Shown: piece after piece, positions 8,231 to 17,233 of the stretch
Numbering within the stretch: the stretch's first letter is position 1
How the letters are laid out: each line of letters begins with the position of its first letter
Source of the DNA: Hyphococcus luteus
GTDB taxonomy: Bacteria; Pseudomonadota; Alphaproteobacteria; Caulobacterales; Parvularculaceae
Length of the DNA: 41,102 bases
Direction of reading: 5' to 3'
Assembly (NCBI RefSeq): GCF_002943565.1
Contig: NZ_PJCH01000008.1
Coordinates: 1-41,102 of the forward strand
Program-made: the position numbers and the translations under genes
The notes under the pieces: model-generated
Told to the model about the DNA's origin: nothing
Database searches by the model: none
What the model saw: only the letters and a program-made list of their open reading frames with translations

Positions 8231-9172
8231 ATGGCGGGCAAGGTGAAATGCGCGATTGTCGGGTCGGGCAATATCGGCACGGATCTGATGATCAAGGTGA
8301 TGCGGACGTCGGATGTCCTGGAGATGGGCGCCATGGTGGGCATTGATCCGGACTCGGACGGTCTGGCGCGGGCGGGGAGACTGGGCGTTGCGGCGACTCA
8401 TGAGGGCATGGACGGTCTCGTCAGAATGCCTGTGTGGAAAGATATCGAAGTGGTGTTCGATGCGACCTCGGCGAAAGCCCACCATTATCACAACGAGCTT
8501 TGCAAGCGCGACGGCAAGCGGATGGTGGACCTGACGCCGGCGGCGATTGGTCCATATTGCATCCCGGTGGTCAATGCCGAGGAACATCTCGACAAGCAAA
8601 ACGTTAATATGGTGACCTGTGGCGGTCAGGCGACGATCCCGATCGTCCATGCGGTGCGGCGGGTGTCAGAGCGCGTTCCCTATGCGGAGATCGTGGCGTC
8701 GGTCGCCTCGAAGTCGGCGGGGCCGGGCACGCGGGCGAATATAGACGAGTTCACCGAGACGACGGCGAAGGGCGTTGAAGTGCTAGGCGGCGCCGAGCAT
8801 GGCAAGGCGATTATCATCCTCAATCCGGCCGAGCCGCCGCTGATCATGCGCGACACGGTTTACGCATTCTCCGTGGGCGGCGAAGAAAAAGCGATCGAGA
8901 AGTCGGTCAAGGACATGGTGGCGGCGGTCCAGGACTATGTCCCCGGCTACCGGCTGAAACAGAAAGTGCAGTTTGAGCGTTTCGGCGGCAATCGCAAACT
9001 GAAAATACCCGAGCTCGGAGAATATGAGGGCGTTAAGGTGACGGTGTTCCTGGAAGTGGAGGGGGCGGCCCATTACCTGCCGGCCTATGCGGGCAATCTC
9101 GATATCATGACCTCGGCGGGACTGACCATCGGCGAACGCATGGTGAAACACCTGGCGGAGGCGGCGGCGTGA
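8231..9172 (+). CDS. dmpF: Acylating acetaldehyde/propionaldehyde dehydrogenase
   Basis: A 313-residue DmpF/XylQ/MhpF-type enzyme. It has the N-terminal NAD-binding loop GSGNIGTD (residues 11-18) and the catalytic cysteine C130 in [10 protein letters not shown]. It converts the aldehyde released by the aldolase to an acyl-CoA and works as a complex with it, channelling the aldehyde between active sites. Its stop overlaps the aldolase start by four bases, matching this partnership. The family accepts acetaldehyde and propionaldehyde; whether this one takes longer branched aldehydes cannot be read from the sequence. Confidence 0.95.
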   Translation: MAGKVKCAIVGSGNIGTDLMIKVMRTSDVLEMGAMVGIDPDSDGLARAGRLGVAATHEGMDGLVRMPVWKDIEVVFDATSAKAHHYHNELCKRDGKRMVDLTPAAIGPYCIPVVNAEEHLDKQNVNMVTCGGQATIPIVHAVRRVSERVPYAEIVASVASKSAGPGTRANIDEFTETTAKGVEVLGGAEHGKAIIILNPAEPPLIMRDTVYAFSVGGEEKAIEKSVKDMVAAVQDYVPGYRLKQKVQFERFGGNRKLKIPELGEYEGVKVTVFLEVEGAAHYLPAYAGNLDIMTSAGLTIGERMVKHLAEAAA

Positions 9173-10221
9173 GCGGACTGATCAAGGATCCGACGAAGGA
9201 AAAAATCTATGTGCAGGACGTGACCCTGCGCGACGGCATGCATGCGATCCGTCATCTATATGGCGTCGGTCATGTGGCGAAGATCGCCAGGGCGCTGGAC
9301 GAGGCGGGGGTCGACGCGATCGAGATCGCCCATGGCGACGGCATTCGCGGATCGAGCTTCAATTACGGGTTTGGCGCCCATACGGACTGGGAGTGGATCG
9401 AGGCCGTGGCCGACGCTGTCGACCGGGCCGTGGTGACGACGCTGATCCTGCCGGGCATCTGTACGATCACCGATTTGAAGCGGGCTTACGGTCTCGGCGT
9501 GCGCTCGGTGCGGGTTGCGACCCATTGCACGGAAGCCGACGTCGCCCGCCAGCATATCGGCGCGGCGCGCGATCTCGGCATGGATACGGTCGGCTTTTTG
9601 ATGATGAGCCATATGGTCGAGCCGGAAAAGCTCGCCGAACAGGCGTTGCTGATGGAAAGTTACGGCGCGCAATGCGTTTATGTGACCGATTCCGGCGGCG
9701 CCCTCGACATGGACGGTTATGCCGCACGTTTCGACGCCTACAATAAGGTGCTGAAAGACGAGACCGAGCGCGGCGTGCACGCCCATCACAATCTCTCGCT
9801 CGGCGTCGCCAATTCGATCGTCGCGGTGCAGAAGGGGGCCCGGCGGGTGGATGCGTCACTGGCCGGTATGGGCGCGGGGGCGGGCAACGCGCCGCTGGAA
9901 GTGTTCGTCGCGGCGGCCGACCGCAAGGGCTGGAACACTGGCTGCGACGTGTTCAAGCTGATGGACGCGGCGGAAGATCTTGTGCGGCCGCTTCAGGACC
10001 GCCCGGTGAGGGTCGACCGGGAGACCTTGATGCTCGGTTACGCCGGCGTTTATTCGAGCTTCCTTCGCCATGCGGAGAAAGCCGCCGAAGAATACGGCGT
10101 CGATGTGCGCGAAATCCTGGTCGAGCTAGGACGGCGCGGCATGGTCGGCGGCCAGGAGGACATGATCGTTGATGTCGCGCTCGATATCCTGAAAGAGCGC
10201 GACCGGGCGGGGGCGGCGTAA
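9169..10221 (+). CDS. dmpG: 4-Hydroxy-2-oxovalerate aldolase
   Basis: A 350-residue DmpG/XylK/MhpE-type class II aldolase with the HMGL-like barrel. The early motif [12 protein letters not shown] carries the metal Asp and the catalytic His, and [15 protein letters not shown] holds the two metal His residues. It splits 4-hydroxy-2-oxoacids into pyruvate and an aldehyde. Translation starts at GTG 9169 inside the stop of the dehydrogenase gene, with GGAGG-like sequence just upstream, so translational coupling is likely. Length matches the family. Confidence 0.95.
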   Translation: MSGLIKDPTKEKIYVQDVTLRDGMHAIRHLYGVGHVAKIARALDEAGVDAIEIAHGDGIRGSSFNYGFGAHTDWEWIEAVADAVDRAVVTTLILPGICTITDLKRAYGLGVRSVRVATHCTEADVARQHIGAARDLGMDTVGFLMMSHMVEPEKLAEQALLMESYGAQCVYVTDSGGALDMDGYAARFDAYNKVLKDETERGVHAHHNLSLGVANSIVAVQKGARRVDASLAGMGAGAGNAPLEVFVAAADRKGWNTGCDVFKLMDAAEDLVRPLQDRPVRVDRETLMLGYAGVYSSFLRHAEKAAEEYGVDVREILVELGRRGMVGGQEDMIVDVALDILKERDRAGAA

Positions 10222-10992
10222 ATGGCGGGGCTTGAGGAGCTGGCGGTCGTCGTTGACGAGGCGCAGCGCGAAGCGCGGGCGATCCCGCAGTTGACGAAAG
10301 ACCATCCTAATTTATCGGTTTCGGATGCTTATGCGATCCAGGCCCTGTCGGTGGCGCGGCGGATCGCCCGGGGCGAAAAACGCATCGGCGTCAAGATGGG
10401 GCTGACAAGCAGGGCCAAGATGGTCCAGGTCGGCGTAAACGAGGCGGCCTGGGGCCGGCTTACCGACGCCATGCTGCTGGAGGAAGGCGGGGGCCTGAAG
10501 AAGTCGGCTTTCGTGCATCCGCGTCTTGAGCCGGAAATCGTATTCCTTCTGAAGAAGCGCCTGTCGGGAAAGGTTTCCGCGCTGGAGGCGATGTCGGCGG
10601 TTGAGGCGATAGCGCCGGCGCTGGAGGTGATCGACAGCCGCTATGAGAATTTCAAGTTCGCCCTGCCGGACGTGATCGCCGACAATACCTCGTCTGCGGG
10701 CCTCGTTATTGGCGCGTGGCGGTCTGCGCAGATCGACTGTTCCAATCTCGGCATGGTGCTGTCCGTCAACGGACGGCCTAAAGAGATCGGCTCGTCCGCA
10801 GCGATCCTCGGCCATCCTGTGCGCTCGCTCGTCGCCGCCGCGCGCATGACGGCGGAATGGGGCGAGGCGCTGGAGCCTGGTCATATCGTCATGGCCGGCG
10901 GAGCGACGGCGGCGCATCCCGCGAGCGTCGGGGAAACACTCAGCCTCGAGGTCCAGCATCTCGGCGGCGTTTCCATCACAGTGGAGGCGTGA
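10222..10992 (+). CDS. dmpH: 4-Oxalocrotonate decarboxylase
   Basis: A 256-residue DmpH/XylI-type enzyme, paralogous to the hydratase at 7431. Visible segments are GVKMGLTSRAKMVQVGV, HPRLEPEIVFLL, VIDSRYENFKFALPDVIADN and the C-terminal MAGGATAAHPASVGETL. It decarboxylates 4-oxalocrotonate to 2-oxopent-4-enoate, which the paired hydratase takes over. Its ATG directly follows the aldolase stop codon (TAA then ATG), and the tautomerase begins four bases after its own stop. This fits a tightly packed, translationally coupled operon. Confidence 0.94.
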   Translation: MAGLEELAVVVDEAQREARAIPQLTKDHPNLSVSDAYAIQALSVARRIARGEKRIGVKMGLTSRAKMVQVGVNEAAWGRLTDAMLLEEGGGLKKSAFVHPRLEPEIVFLLKKRLSGKVSALEAMSAVEAIAPALEVIDSRYENFKFALPDVIADNTSSAGLVIGAWRSAQIDCSNLGMVLSVNGRPKEIGSSAAILGHPVRSLVAAARMTAEWGEALEPGHIVMAGGATAAHPASVGETLSLEVQHLGGVSITVEA

Positions 10993-10996
10993 GGCG

Positions 10997-11218
10997 GTGC
11001 CGATCATAGAGGTGACCATGCTGGAAGGACGCAGCCGGGAAAAGAAGGCTGCGTTGATCCGGGAGCTGACCGATGCGGCGGTCCGTGCGATCGACGCGCC
11101 AATACAGTCTGTGCGCGTGATCATCCGCGAGGTGCCGCCTGAACATTTTGCCGCCGCAGGCGTGTCGAAAGCCGAAGAACGCGCAAGGGCTGAGTGCGGC
11201 GGCGACGGAAAAGGATAG
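10997..11218 (+). CDS. dmpI: 4-Oxalocrotonate tautomerase
   Basis: A 73-residue protein of the 4-oxalocrotonate tautomerase family. Starting at GTG 10997 gives Met-Pro-Ile-Ile, exposing the catalytic Pro-1 after Met removal. Arg-11 (LEGRS), Arg-39 (SVRVII) and Phe-50 (PEHFAAAG) of the mature enzyme are all present. It interconverts 2-hydroxymuconate and 4-oxalocrotonate. The last ten or so residues (ERARAECGGDGKG) go beyond the usual 62-residue form and look unstructured. Translation of the hydrolase starts four bases after the stop. Confidence 0.93.
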   Translation: MPIIEVTMLEGRSREKKAALIRELTDAAVRAIDAPIQSVRVIIREVPPEHFAAAGVSKAEERARAECGGDGKG

Positions 11219-11222
11219 AAAA

Positions 11223-12047
11223 ATGAGCGACAATCCAGAAATCGGCAAGTCCGTCGACGCCGGCGGCGTCAAAACCAATTATCATGACTTGGGCGAGGGG
11301 CGTCCGGTGATCCTGATTCACGGTTCGGGCCCCGGCGTTACGGCCTGGGCGAATTGGCGTCTCAATCTGCCGGCGCTTTCGGAAAGCATGCGCGCGATCG
11401 CGCCGGACATGCTGGGTTTCGGCTACACCGAACGGCCGGCGGACGGCGTTTATACGATGGAGCGCTGGCGCGGTCATTTGATGGACTTCGCTGACGCCCT
11501 CGATCTTCGGGAATTCGACATCATCGGCAACTCCTTCGGCGGCGCGCTCGCGCTCTCCATGGCCGTGCATCATCCCGACCGCATCCGGCGCATGGTGCTG
11601 ATGGGCGCGGCCGGTCTTGAATTCGAACTGACCGAAGCGCTCGACAAGGTATGGGGCTATGAACCGTCGGTAGAGGCGATGCGCAAGATGCTCGACATTT
11701 TCGCCTATGACAACTCGCTCGTCTCCGACGAGCTTGCCGAAATGCGCTACCGGGCGAGCATCCAGCCGGGCTTTCATGAGGCCTTCAGCGCCATGTTCCC
11801 GGCGCCGCGCCAACAGCACATCACGGCGCTTGCGACGCCGGAAGACGAGATTGCGAAAATCGCCTGTCCGACGCTGATTCTGCATGGGCGGGAGGACCGC
11901 GTCCTGCCCATGAGCAACAGCCTGCGCCTGTTCGATCTGATCAAGACGTCCGAAGTCCACCTGTTCGGCAAATGCGGCCACTGGACCCAGATCGAGCACA
12001 AGGACCGGTTCAATCTCCTGGTGTCGGATTTCCTCGTGCGGGAGTGA
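11223..12047 (+). CDS. dmpD: 2-Hydroxymuconic semialdehyde hydrolase
   Basis: A 274-residue alpha/beta hydrolase of the DmpD/XylF/BphD group. The oxyanion segment is HGSGPGVTAWANW and the catalytic triad is S104 (GNSFGGA), D225 (GREDRV) and H253 (KCGHWTQIE). It cleaves ring-fission products lacking an aldehyde hydrogen, such as ketones from 3-substituted catechols, to a carboxylic acid and 2-hydroxypentadienoate. Having both this enzyme and the dehydrogenase lets the operon handle differently substituted catechols. ATG 11223 has AAAAGGA upstream; the frame is open further 5', but that part overlaps the tautomerase gene. It is the last gene of the first operon; 207 bases without a recognisable gene follow. 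Confidence 0.93.
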   Translation: MSDNPEIGKSVDAGGVKTNYHDLGEGRPVILIHGSGPGVTAWANWRLNLPALSESMRAIAPDMLGFGYTERPADGVYTMERWRGHLMDFADALDLREFDIIGNSFGGALALSMAVHHPDRIRRMVLMGAAGLEFELTEALDKVWGYEPSVEAMRKMLDIFAYDNSLVSDELAEMRYRASIQPGFHEAFSAMFPAPRQQHITALATPEDEIAKIACPTLILHGREDRVLPMSNSLRLFDLIKTSEVHLFGKCGHWTQIEHKDRFNLLVSDFLVRE

Positions 12048-12254
12048 CAGCACGTTGACTTATTTCAACTACTCTCTTGTCGTACATGAGCGCAGTGAGA
12101 TGGAGCACGTTCAATTGTTTAGAAACGCCCTAAAATACATTTATCCTAAGTTCTCAAGCGGAGGCGCGAGTTGCGATAATTCATCCACACTGCGCCACAT
12201 CAGCTCATCCAGTCGGTAAACTGGGAAAATGAGGTTCGAGTTATCCCAGCGGAA

Positions 12255-13385
12255 ATGAGTAATATGGTTAATGTCAGTTACGGCCTTGCAGGGGTGCTTG
12301 CGGACGATACGGCGATTTCGAAAGTGATGCCGGAGATCAATTCGCTGACCTATCGCGGCTACAAGGTTCAGGATCTTGCGGCGCAATGCCGGTTCGAGGA
12401 AGTCGCCTATCTCATATGGAACGGCGAGCTGCCGAACGCCGCGCAGTTCGAGGCGTTCAACACCGTCGAAAAAAAAGAACGCGGGATTTCCGGGGACCTT
12501 CTTACTGTGATGGAGAAGTTCAACAAGAAAGCGCATCCCATGGACACGCTGCGCACGGCCTTGTCCTTTCTCGGTCAGGAAGACGAAACGACGGAGGATT
12601 CTTCGCCCGAAGGGCTGATGGAAAAATCCATCCGCATGTATGCGCGCATCCCCGAAATCGTCGCTGCGGATTTCCGTTTCAGGAACGGCAAGGAGCCGAT
12701 CGCCCCAAAGAAAGATCTCGCCTTTTCCGAAAATTTCTTTCATATGTGCTTCGGAAAGATTCCGGCGTCCGAGGTCATCAAATGTTTTGAAATTTCGATG
12801 ACGCTCTATGCCGAACACTCCTTCAACGCCTCGACCTTCACGGCGCGCACCATCGCGTCATCGACTTCTGACATTTACTCGGCGGTCACTGGCGCCATCG
12901 GCTCCTTGAAGGGCCCGCTTCATGGCGGCGCCAACGAGGCGGTGATGCATATGCTGAAAGAGGTGGGATCGCCCGAGGCGGCGAAAGCCTGGATGCTCGA
13001 CGCGCTCGCCACCAAGAAGAAGATAATGGGCTTCGGTCACCGTGTGTACAGGTCCGGCGACAGCCGGGTGCCGACCATGACCGAAGCCTTCAAGAAAATG
13101 GTCGATGTGATCGGAACCGCGGAGGCTAAAAACTATTGGGAGATGAGCCGCATACTTGACGACACCATGGTGGCGGAAAAGGGCATCTACCCGAATCTCG
13201 ATTTCCCGGCGGGACCGGCCTATTATCTCATGGGTTTTGAAATTCCGATGTTCACGCCGATTTTCGTTATGAGCCGGATCACAGGATGGGCGGCCCATGT
13301 GATGGAGCAACTCGCCAACAACAAGCTGATCCGACCCTTGTCAAACTATGTGGGCGTCGGGCAACGCCAAATCAACAGGGTATGA
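12255..13385 (+). CDS. prpC: 2-Methylcitrate synthase / citrate synthase family
   Basis: A 376-residue short-form citrate synthase, the size of PrpC rather than the roughly 430-residue hexameric housekeeping GltA. Catalytic residues are H223 (GPLHGGANEAV), H262 (GFGHRVYR) and D316 (NLDFPAGPAYY). PrpC condenses propionyl-CoA with oxaloacetate; short citrate synthases can also use acetyl-CoA, so activity on propionyl-CoA is inferred from length and context. The context is telling: propionyl-CoA is the expected product of an IpfD/E-type side-chain cleavage (35198-36801) and of methylcatechol degradation. prpB, prpD and acnD are absent from the window, so the methylcitrate cycle would be completed elsewhere. 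AGCGGAA precedes the ATG. Confidence 0.85.
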   Translation: MSNMVNVSYGLAGVLADDTAISKVMPEINSLTYRGYKVQDLAAQCRFEEVAYLIWNGELPNAAQFEAFNTVEKKERGISGDLLTVMEKFNKKAHPMDTLRTALSFLGQEDETTEDSSPEGLMEKSIRMYARIPEIVAADFRFRNGKEPIAPKKDLAFSENFFHMCFGKIPASEVIKCFEISMTLYAEHSFNASTFTARTIASSTSDIYSAVTGAIGSLKGPLHGGANEAVMHMLKEVGSPEAAKAWMLDALATKKKIMGFGHRVYRSGDSRVPTMTEAFKKMVDVIGTAEAKNYWEMSRILDDTMVAEKGIYPNLDFPAGPAYYLMGFEIPMFTPIFVMSRITGWAAHVMEQLANNKLIRPLSNYVGVGQRQINRV

Positions 13386-13485
13386 TGAATGTTGCCAAGA
13401 TATCGGTGCGTTGGTGCAAAGTGTAAATGAACTTCTCGCATATTCGATTGTGTAAAAGGATCTAACGACTTAAGTGGAAAAGACA

Positions 13486-14718
13486 ATGATCGACGTTTTG
13501 ATCATCGGCGCTGGCCATGCCGGGGCGCAGGCGGCGTTGATGCTGCGCAAGCTTGGATATGCCGGCGCGGTTGCGCTGGCGGGGGCGGAGGCTGATCCTC
13601 CCTATGAGCGTCCGCCCCTATCCAAGACCTATCTCGCCGGCGGGGAGCCGTTTGAGCGCATGATAATGCGCCCGAAGGAGGCGTGGGCTGAGCTGAATAT
13701 CGATTGCCTCCCGGGGCGGAAGATTGTGGCGGTCGATCCTGCGGCTCATGAAGCGCGCTGCGAGAATGGCGAGAGGATTAGTTACGGCAAGATGATCTGG
13801 GCGGCGGGCGGAACGCCGCGGCGGCTGCCTGCGCCCGGCGGCGACCTCGCCGGAATCCATGTCATCCGTACGCGTGCGGATGTGGATGCGATCCGCGCCG
13901 GGCTCGACGGCGCAAAGGACATTGTCATCATAGGCGGCGGGTATATCGGTCTCGAAGCGGCGTCGGTGCTGGTCGGCATGGGCAAGCGCGTCTGCGTGCT
14001 TGAAGCCCAGGAGCGGCTGCTGTCGCGGGTGGCGGGACCCGATCTGTCGGCCTTTTATGAGCGCGAGCATCGCGGCCGGGGCGTCGACATCCGGCTCGGC
14101 GCAGAGATTGAAGCGATCGTCGAGAAGGGCGGGCGCCCCGCCGGGGTCTGCCTCGCCGGCGGCGAGGCGCTGCCGGCGGACCTCGTGATCGTCGGGATCG
14201 GCATCGCCCCGGACGTCGAGCCGCTGATCGCGGCCGGCGCCGAGGGCGCGCTCGGCGGGGTGAAGGTCGATGAATTTTGCCGCACCAGCCTGCCGGACAT
14301 CTACGCCGCCGGCGATTGCGCCGCCCACGCCAACCGCTATGCCGGCGGCGCGGTCATCCGCCTTGAATCGGTGCAGAACGCTCATGATCAGGCGTCGGCC
14401 GCCGCCGCGTCGATCGCCGGCGATCCAAAGCCCTATGACGCGGTTCCCTGGTTCTGGTCCGATCAGTATGATCTAAAACTGCAGACCGCCGGTCTTTCGA
14501 CCGGCCATGACGCGGCGGTGCTGCGCGGCGATCCCGACAGTCGGTCCTTCTCCGTCGTCTATCTGAAAGACGGCCGCGTCATCGCCCTCGACTGCGTCAA
14601 CGCCACCCGCGACTACGCCCAAGGCCGCCGCCTCGTCGCGACCGGCGGCGCGTGCGATCTGAAAACGCTCGCAGACCCCGCCGCGCCCCTCTTCAAACCC
14701 CCCGCCCGAAACGGATAG
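13486..14718 (+). CDS. NAD(P)H-ferredoxin reductase of Rieske oxygenases
   Basis: A 410-residue FAD protein of the BphG/TodA/putidaredoxin-reductase group. It has an N-terminal FAD loop IIGAGHAGAQAA, the PPYERPPLSKTYL segment, a central NAD loop IIGGGYIGLEAA, and YAAGDCAAHANRYAGG near the FAD site. It takes electrons from NADH to a Rieske ferredoxin. It is the only such reductase in the window and probably serves both oxygenase systems (2015-4105 and 33326-38538). ATG 13486 is preferred to GTG 13474: it begins right at the FAD loop and GGAAAAG lies just upstream. Confidence 0.92.
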   Translation: MIDVLIIGAGHAGAQAALMLRKLGYAGAVALAGAEADPPYERPPLSKTYLAGGEPFERMIMRPKEAWAELNIDCLPGRKIVAVDPAAHEARCENGERISYGKMIWAAGGTPRRLPAPGGDLAGIHVIRTRADVDAIRAGLDGAKDIVIIGGGYIGLEAASVLVGMGKRVCVLEAQERLLSRVAGPDLSAFYEREHRGRGVDIRLGAEIEAIVEKGGRPAGVCLAGGEALPADLVIVGIGIAPDVEPLIAAGAEGALGGVKVDEFCRTSLPDIYAAGDCAAHANRYAGGAVIRLESVQNAHDQASAAAASIAGDPKPYDAVPWFWSDQYDLKLQTAGLSTGHDAAVLRGDPDSRSFSVVYLKDGRVIALDCVNATRDYAQGRRLVATGGACDLKTLADPAAPLFKPPARNG

Positions 14719-14805
14719 AAAATTGGGCGTCTTCAAGCTGCGTGAATAAACTATGGCGTAAGAATTCTTTGCAAATTGCGCAAAATGGACAAATAGGGGC
14801 TGCAA

Positions 14806-15975
14806 ATGGCTGTAGACGAGGGTGTATCCGGGCCTTTGAAGGGCGTCCGAATTATCGAGATTGCAAGTCTTGCTCCGGGGCCTTTCTGCGCCATGATGCT
14901 GGCTGATATGGGCGCCGAGGTGATCCGCATCGATCGCACGCAAGCCAGCGATGAATCCCCTCCGCTTGATTATGACAAGAACATATTGAATCGTAACCGA
15001 CGTTCGGTCGCGCTTGATCTTAAAAATTCAGCGGCGGTCGATGTCATTCTCGATTTGTGCCGGCGCGCGGACGGACTAATTGAAGGGTTCCGGCCCGGCG
15101 TTATGGAACGGCTCGGACTTGGACCTTCGCAATGTATGGCGGCGAATGAAGCGCTCGTCTATGGTCGAATTACCGGTTGGGGTCAGGACGGGCCGCTCGC
15201 CCAGACAGCCGGACACGACATCAATTACATCGCGCTGACGGGCGCCTTGCATGCTACGGGCCCTGCGGAACGCCCGGTTCCGCCGTTAAATCTGGTTGGC
15301 GACTTCGCTGGCGGGGGCATGTTGCTAGCCTTCGGCCTCGTCTGTGCGCTGTTTGAAGCAAACCGGTCCGGTAAGGGTCAGATTGTCGATGCGGCCATGA
15401 TCGACGGTGCAGCGGTGAACATGGCGCTCACTTACTCAATGTTCAACGCCGGTCTATGGCGTGACCGGCGCGAGGCGAACCTTGTCGACGGGGGCGCGCC
15501 GTTCTATCGGGTATACAAGACAAGCGACGACAGATTCGTGTGCGTCGGTGCCATAGAACCGAAATTCTATTTCAACTTTATCGGCGTGCTTGGTCTGTCC
15601 GACGAAGCACTGTTTGCATCGCCTAATAATCCCGCCAACTGGCCGGAGATGATTGATCGGCTGGACGCGATTTTCGCCACGCGAACGCGCGCGGAGTGGG
15701 AGCAGGCGTTCGAGGGCGCCGAGGCTTGTTTTGCGGCAGTCCATACGCTCGCCGAAGCGCCGGGTGCACCGCACAATGCGCATCGCGGCACGTTTGCGCG
15801 CACGGATGATCTTGTTCAACCGTCGCCAGCGCCGCGTTTTTCGCGCACGCCGGGCGCGATTAATCACGGGCCGCGCATCCTCGGCGCAGACACTCGGTCC
15901 GTTCTGTCGGCGTGGGGCGTTTCGGATGAAGAAATTAACAGACTGATAGAAAGCGGAGCCGCAGTTCAATCGTAA
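14806..15975 (+). CDS. Alpha-methylacyl-CoA racemase (CoA-transferase family III fold)
   Basis: A 389-residue member of the CaiB/BaiF fold. Three residues mark it as a racemase rather than a CoA-transferase: H137 in GHDINYIALTGAL, D166 in NLVGDFAGGGM and E251 in GAIEPKFY. These align with the catalytic His, Asp and Glu of mycobacterial and mammalian alpha-methylacyl-CoA racemase. Such enzymes invert the alpha centre of 2-methylacyl-CoAs, including 2-arylpropionyl-CoAs such as ibuprofenoyl-CoA. In this cluster it could let both enantiomers of a chiral substrate enter the pathway. AGGGG lies eight bases before the ATG. It ends 39 bases from the convergent acyl-CoA dehydrogenase gene. Confidence 0.88.
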   Translation: MAVDEGVSGPLKGVRIIEIASLAPGPFCAMMLADMGAEVIRIDRTQASDESPPLDYDKNILNRNRRSVALDLKNSAAVDVILDLCRRADGLIEGFRPGVMERLGLGPSQCMAANEALVYGRITGWGQDGPLAQTAGHDINYIALTGALHATGPAERPVPPLNLVGDFAGGGMLLAFGLVCALFEANRSGKGQIVDAAMIDGAAVNMALTYSMFNAGLWRDRREANLVDGGAPFYRVYKTSDDRFVCVGAIEPKFYFNFIGVLGLSDEALFASPNNPANWPEMIDRLDAIFATRTRAEWEQAFEGAEACFAAVHTLAEAPGAPHNAHRGTFARTDDLVQPSPAPRFSRTPGAINHGPRILGADTRSVLSAWGVSDEEINRLIESGAAVQS

Positions 15976-16014
15976 CGGGAGGCGCCTTTCAACGAGCATG
16001 CCGGCGCCGCGATG

Positions 16015-17175
16015 TCAGGCGAGGAACGGTTTATAATTCTCGGAAAAAATATCGCGCCCAATAATCAGCTTCATGATTTCAGAACTGCCCGCAAGAATTC
16101 TGTTGATGCGGGCGTCTGTAAACCGACGGCAGATTTCAAACTCGCGCATGTAGCCGGCGCCGCCGTGTAGCTGGACCCCTTCGTCGACGACCCGCCACTC
16201 GAGTTCACTGGTCACCAGCTTCAGCGCTGCAGCTTCTGGTGGCGATAATTCGCCGGCATTGTGCTTCGCAACACAATTGTCGAGATAGCATTGAACCGCC
16301 TGTAGCTGGGCATGCAATTCGGCGAGCTTGAATTGCGTATTTTGCATGTCTGCAATGCGTTTGCCGAACGCCTTGCGGTCCATCACATAATTTCTTGTCA
16401 GGTCAAAAGCCCGGTGTGCGTTACACATATAGCTGACGGACCCGATCAGGCGTTCCTCCACCAGACCCTGCATCAGATAGTGAAATCCTTTTGTCGGATC
16501 TCCCAGAACATTTTCTTTCGGCACTTTCACATTGTCAAAAAAAAGCTCGGCCGTGTCCTGGGCGACGAGTCCCATTTTTTCGAGGTTTCGGCCGCGCCGA
16601 AAACCTTCCATGCCACGCTCCACGCAGAGCAGCGCCATGGAGTGGCGATCGTCAGCGTCGCCCAATTTTGCCGCCACAATAACGAGATCGGCGTTGATCC
16701 CGTTCGAGATATAGATCTTGGACCCATTGAGTAGGAAATGGTCGCCCTTGTCGTCAATGGTGCTGCGTATCCCTGACAAATCGCTTCCGGCATCCGGCTC
16801 GGTCATGGCGATGGCCAGAATGGATTCGCCGGAAACGCATTTCGGCAGGAAACGCTTTTGCTGTTCCGGCGATCCAAACCGTTTCAGATATGGCCCGACC
16901 ATTCGGCTGTGCAGCGTCGGAAACCATTCACCACAGTCCGCGCGCGCCACTTCCTCCATAATGATTTGTTCATAGCGGAAATCTGAATCGCCGACGCCGC
17001 CAAAGTCCTCATCAGCCCAGATCAGAAGGAAGCCGTTCTCGCCCGCCTTGCGGTAAACTTCGCGATCCACGATGCCATCGTGTCGATACGATTCCATGTT
17101 GGGCGCTACTTCCCGTTCGAGAAAGCGACGGAAGGAAGAGCGAAATGATACTTGCTCATCGGTGAAGTGACGCAT
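16015..17175 (-). CDS. Acyl-CoA dehydrogenase
   Basis: A 386-residue FAD acyl-CoA dehydrogenase with MTEPDAGSDLSG and the C-terminal GGAGYMREFEICRRFTDARI region. The position of the MCAD-type catalytic Glu carries Ala (ILAGSSEIMK, A362). The sequence LVEERLIGS places E241 where isovaleryl-CoA and long-chain enzymes have their helix-G base, so the enzyme should be active but of that subtype. It likely introduces the alpha,beta double bond in the beta-oxidation set that includes 21509-26056. ATG 17175 has AAGG eight bases upstream and starts at the family N-terminus (FTDEQVSFRSS); ATG 17217, also with a possible site, would add 14 residues. It is probably co-transcribed with the ligase upstream. 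Confidence 0.9.
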   Translation of the reverse strand: MRHFTDEQVSFRSSFRRFLEREVAPNMESYRHDGIVDREVYRKAGENGFLLIWADEDFGGVGDSDFRYEQIIMEEVARADCGEWFPTLHSRMVGPYLKRFGSPEQQKRFLPKCVSGESILAIAMTEPDAGSDLSGIRSTIDDKGDHFLLNGSKIYISNGINADLVIVAAKLGDADDRHSMALLCVERGMEGFRRGRNLEKMGLVAQDTAELFFDNVKVPKENVLGDPTKGFHYLMQGLVEERLIGSVSYMCNAHRAFDLTRNYVMDRKAFGKRIADMQNTQFKLAELHAQLQAVQCYLDNCVAKHNAGELSPPEAAALKLVTSELEWRVVDEGVQLHGGAGYMREFEICRRFTDARINRILAGSSEIMKLIIGRDIFSENYKPFLA

Positions 17176-17233
17176 GTTGTCAGCCTTAAGTTTAAATTGT
17201 CCGAAGGGATGGTGCAACCCTTAGCGTCCAGTG

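Noticed and set aside
11121-12053. Long minus-strand open frame of 310 codons
   Set aside because: It is antisense to the tautomerase and hydrolase genes, with no domain signature; it is a composition artefact.
13618-14385. Minus-strand open frame inside the reductase gene
   Set aside because: The plus-strand FAD and NAD motifs are complete, and the minus frame resembles no family.
14806-15975. Calling this gene a CoA-transferase of the formyl-CoA/succinyl-CoA type
   Set aside because: The racemase residues His, Asp and Glu are all present in the right motifs, which favours the racemase reading.
15976-16014. Two GGCGCC palindromes between convergent genes as a bidirectional terminator
   Set aside because: The arms are only six bases with a long loop and no T-run, so the evidence is too weak.
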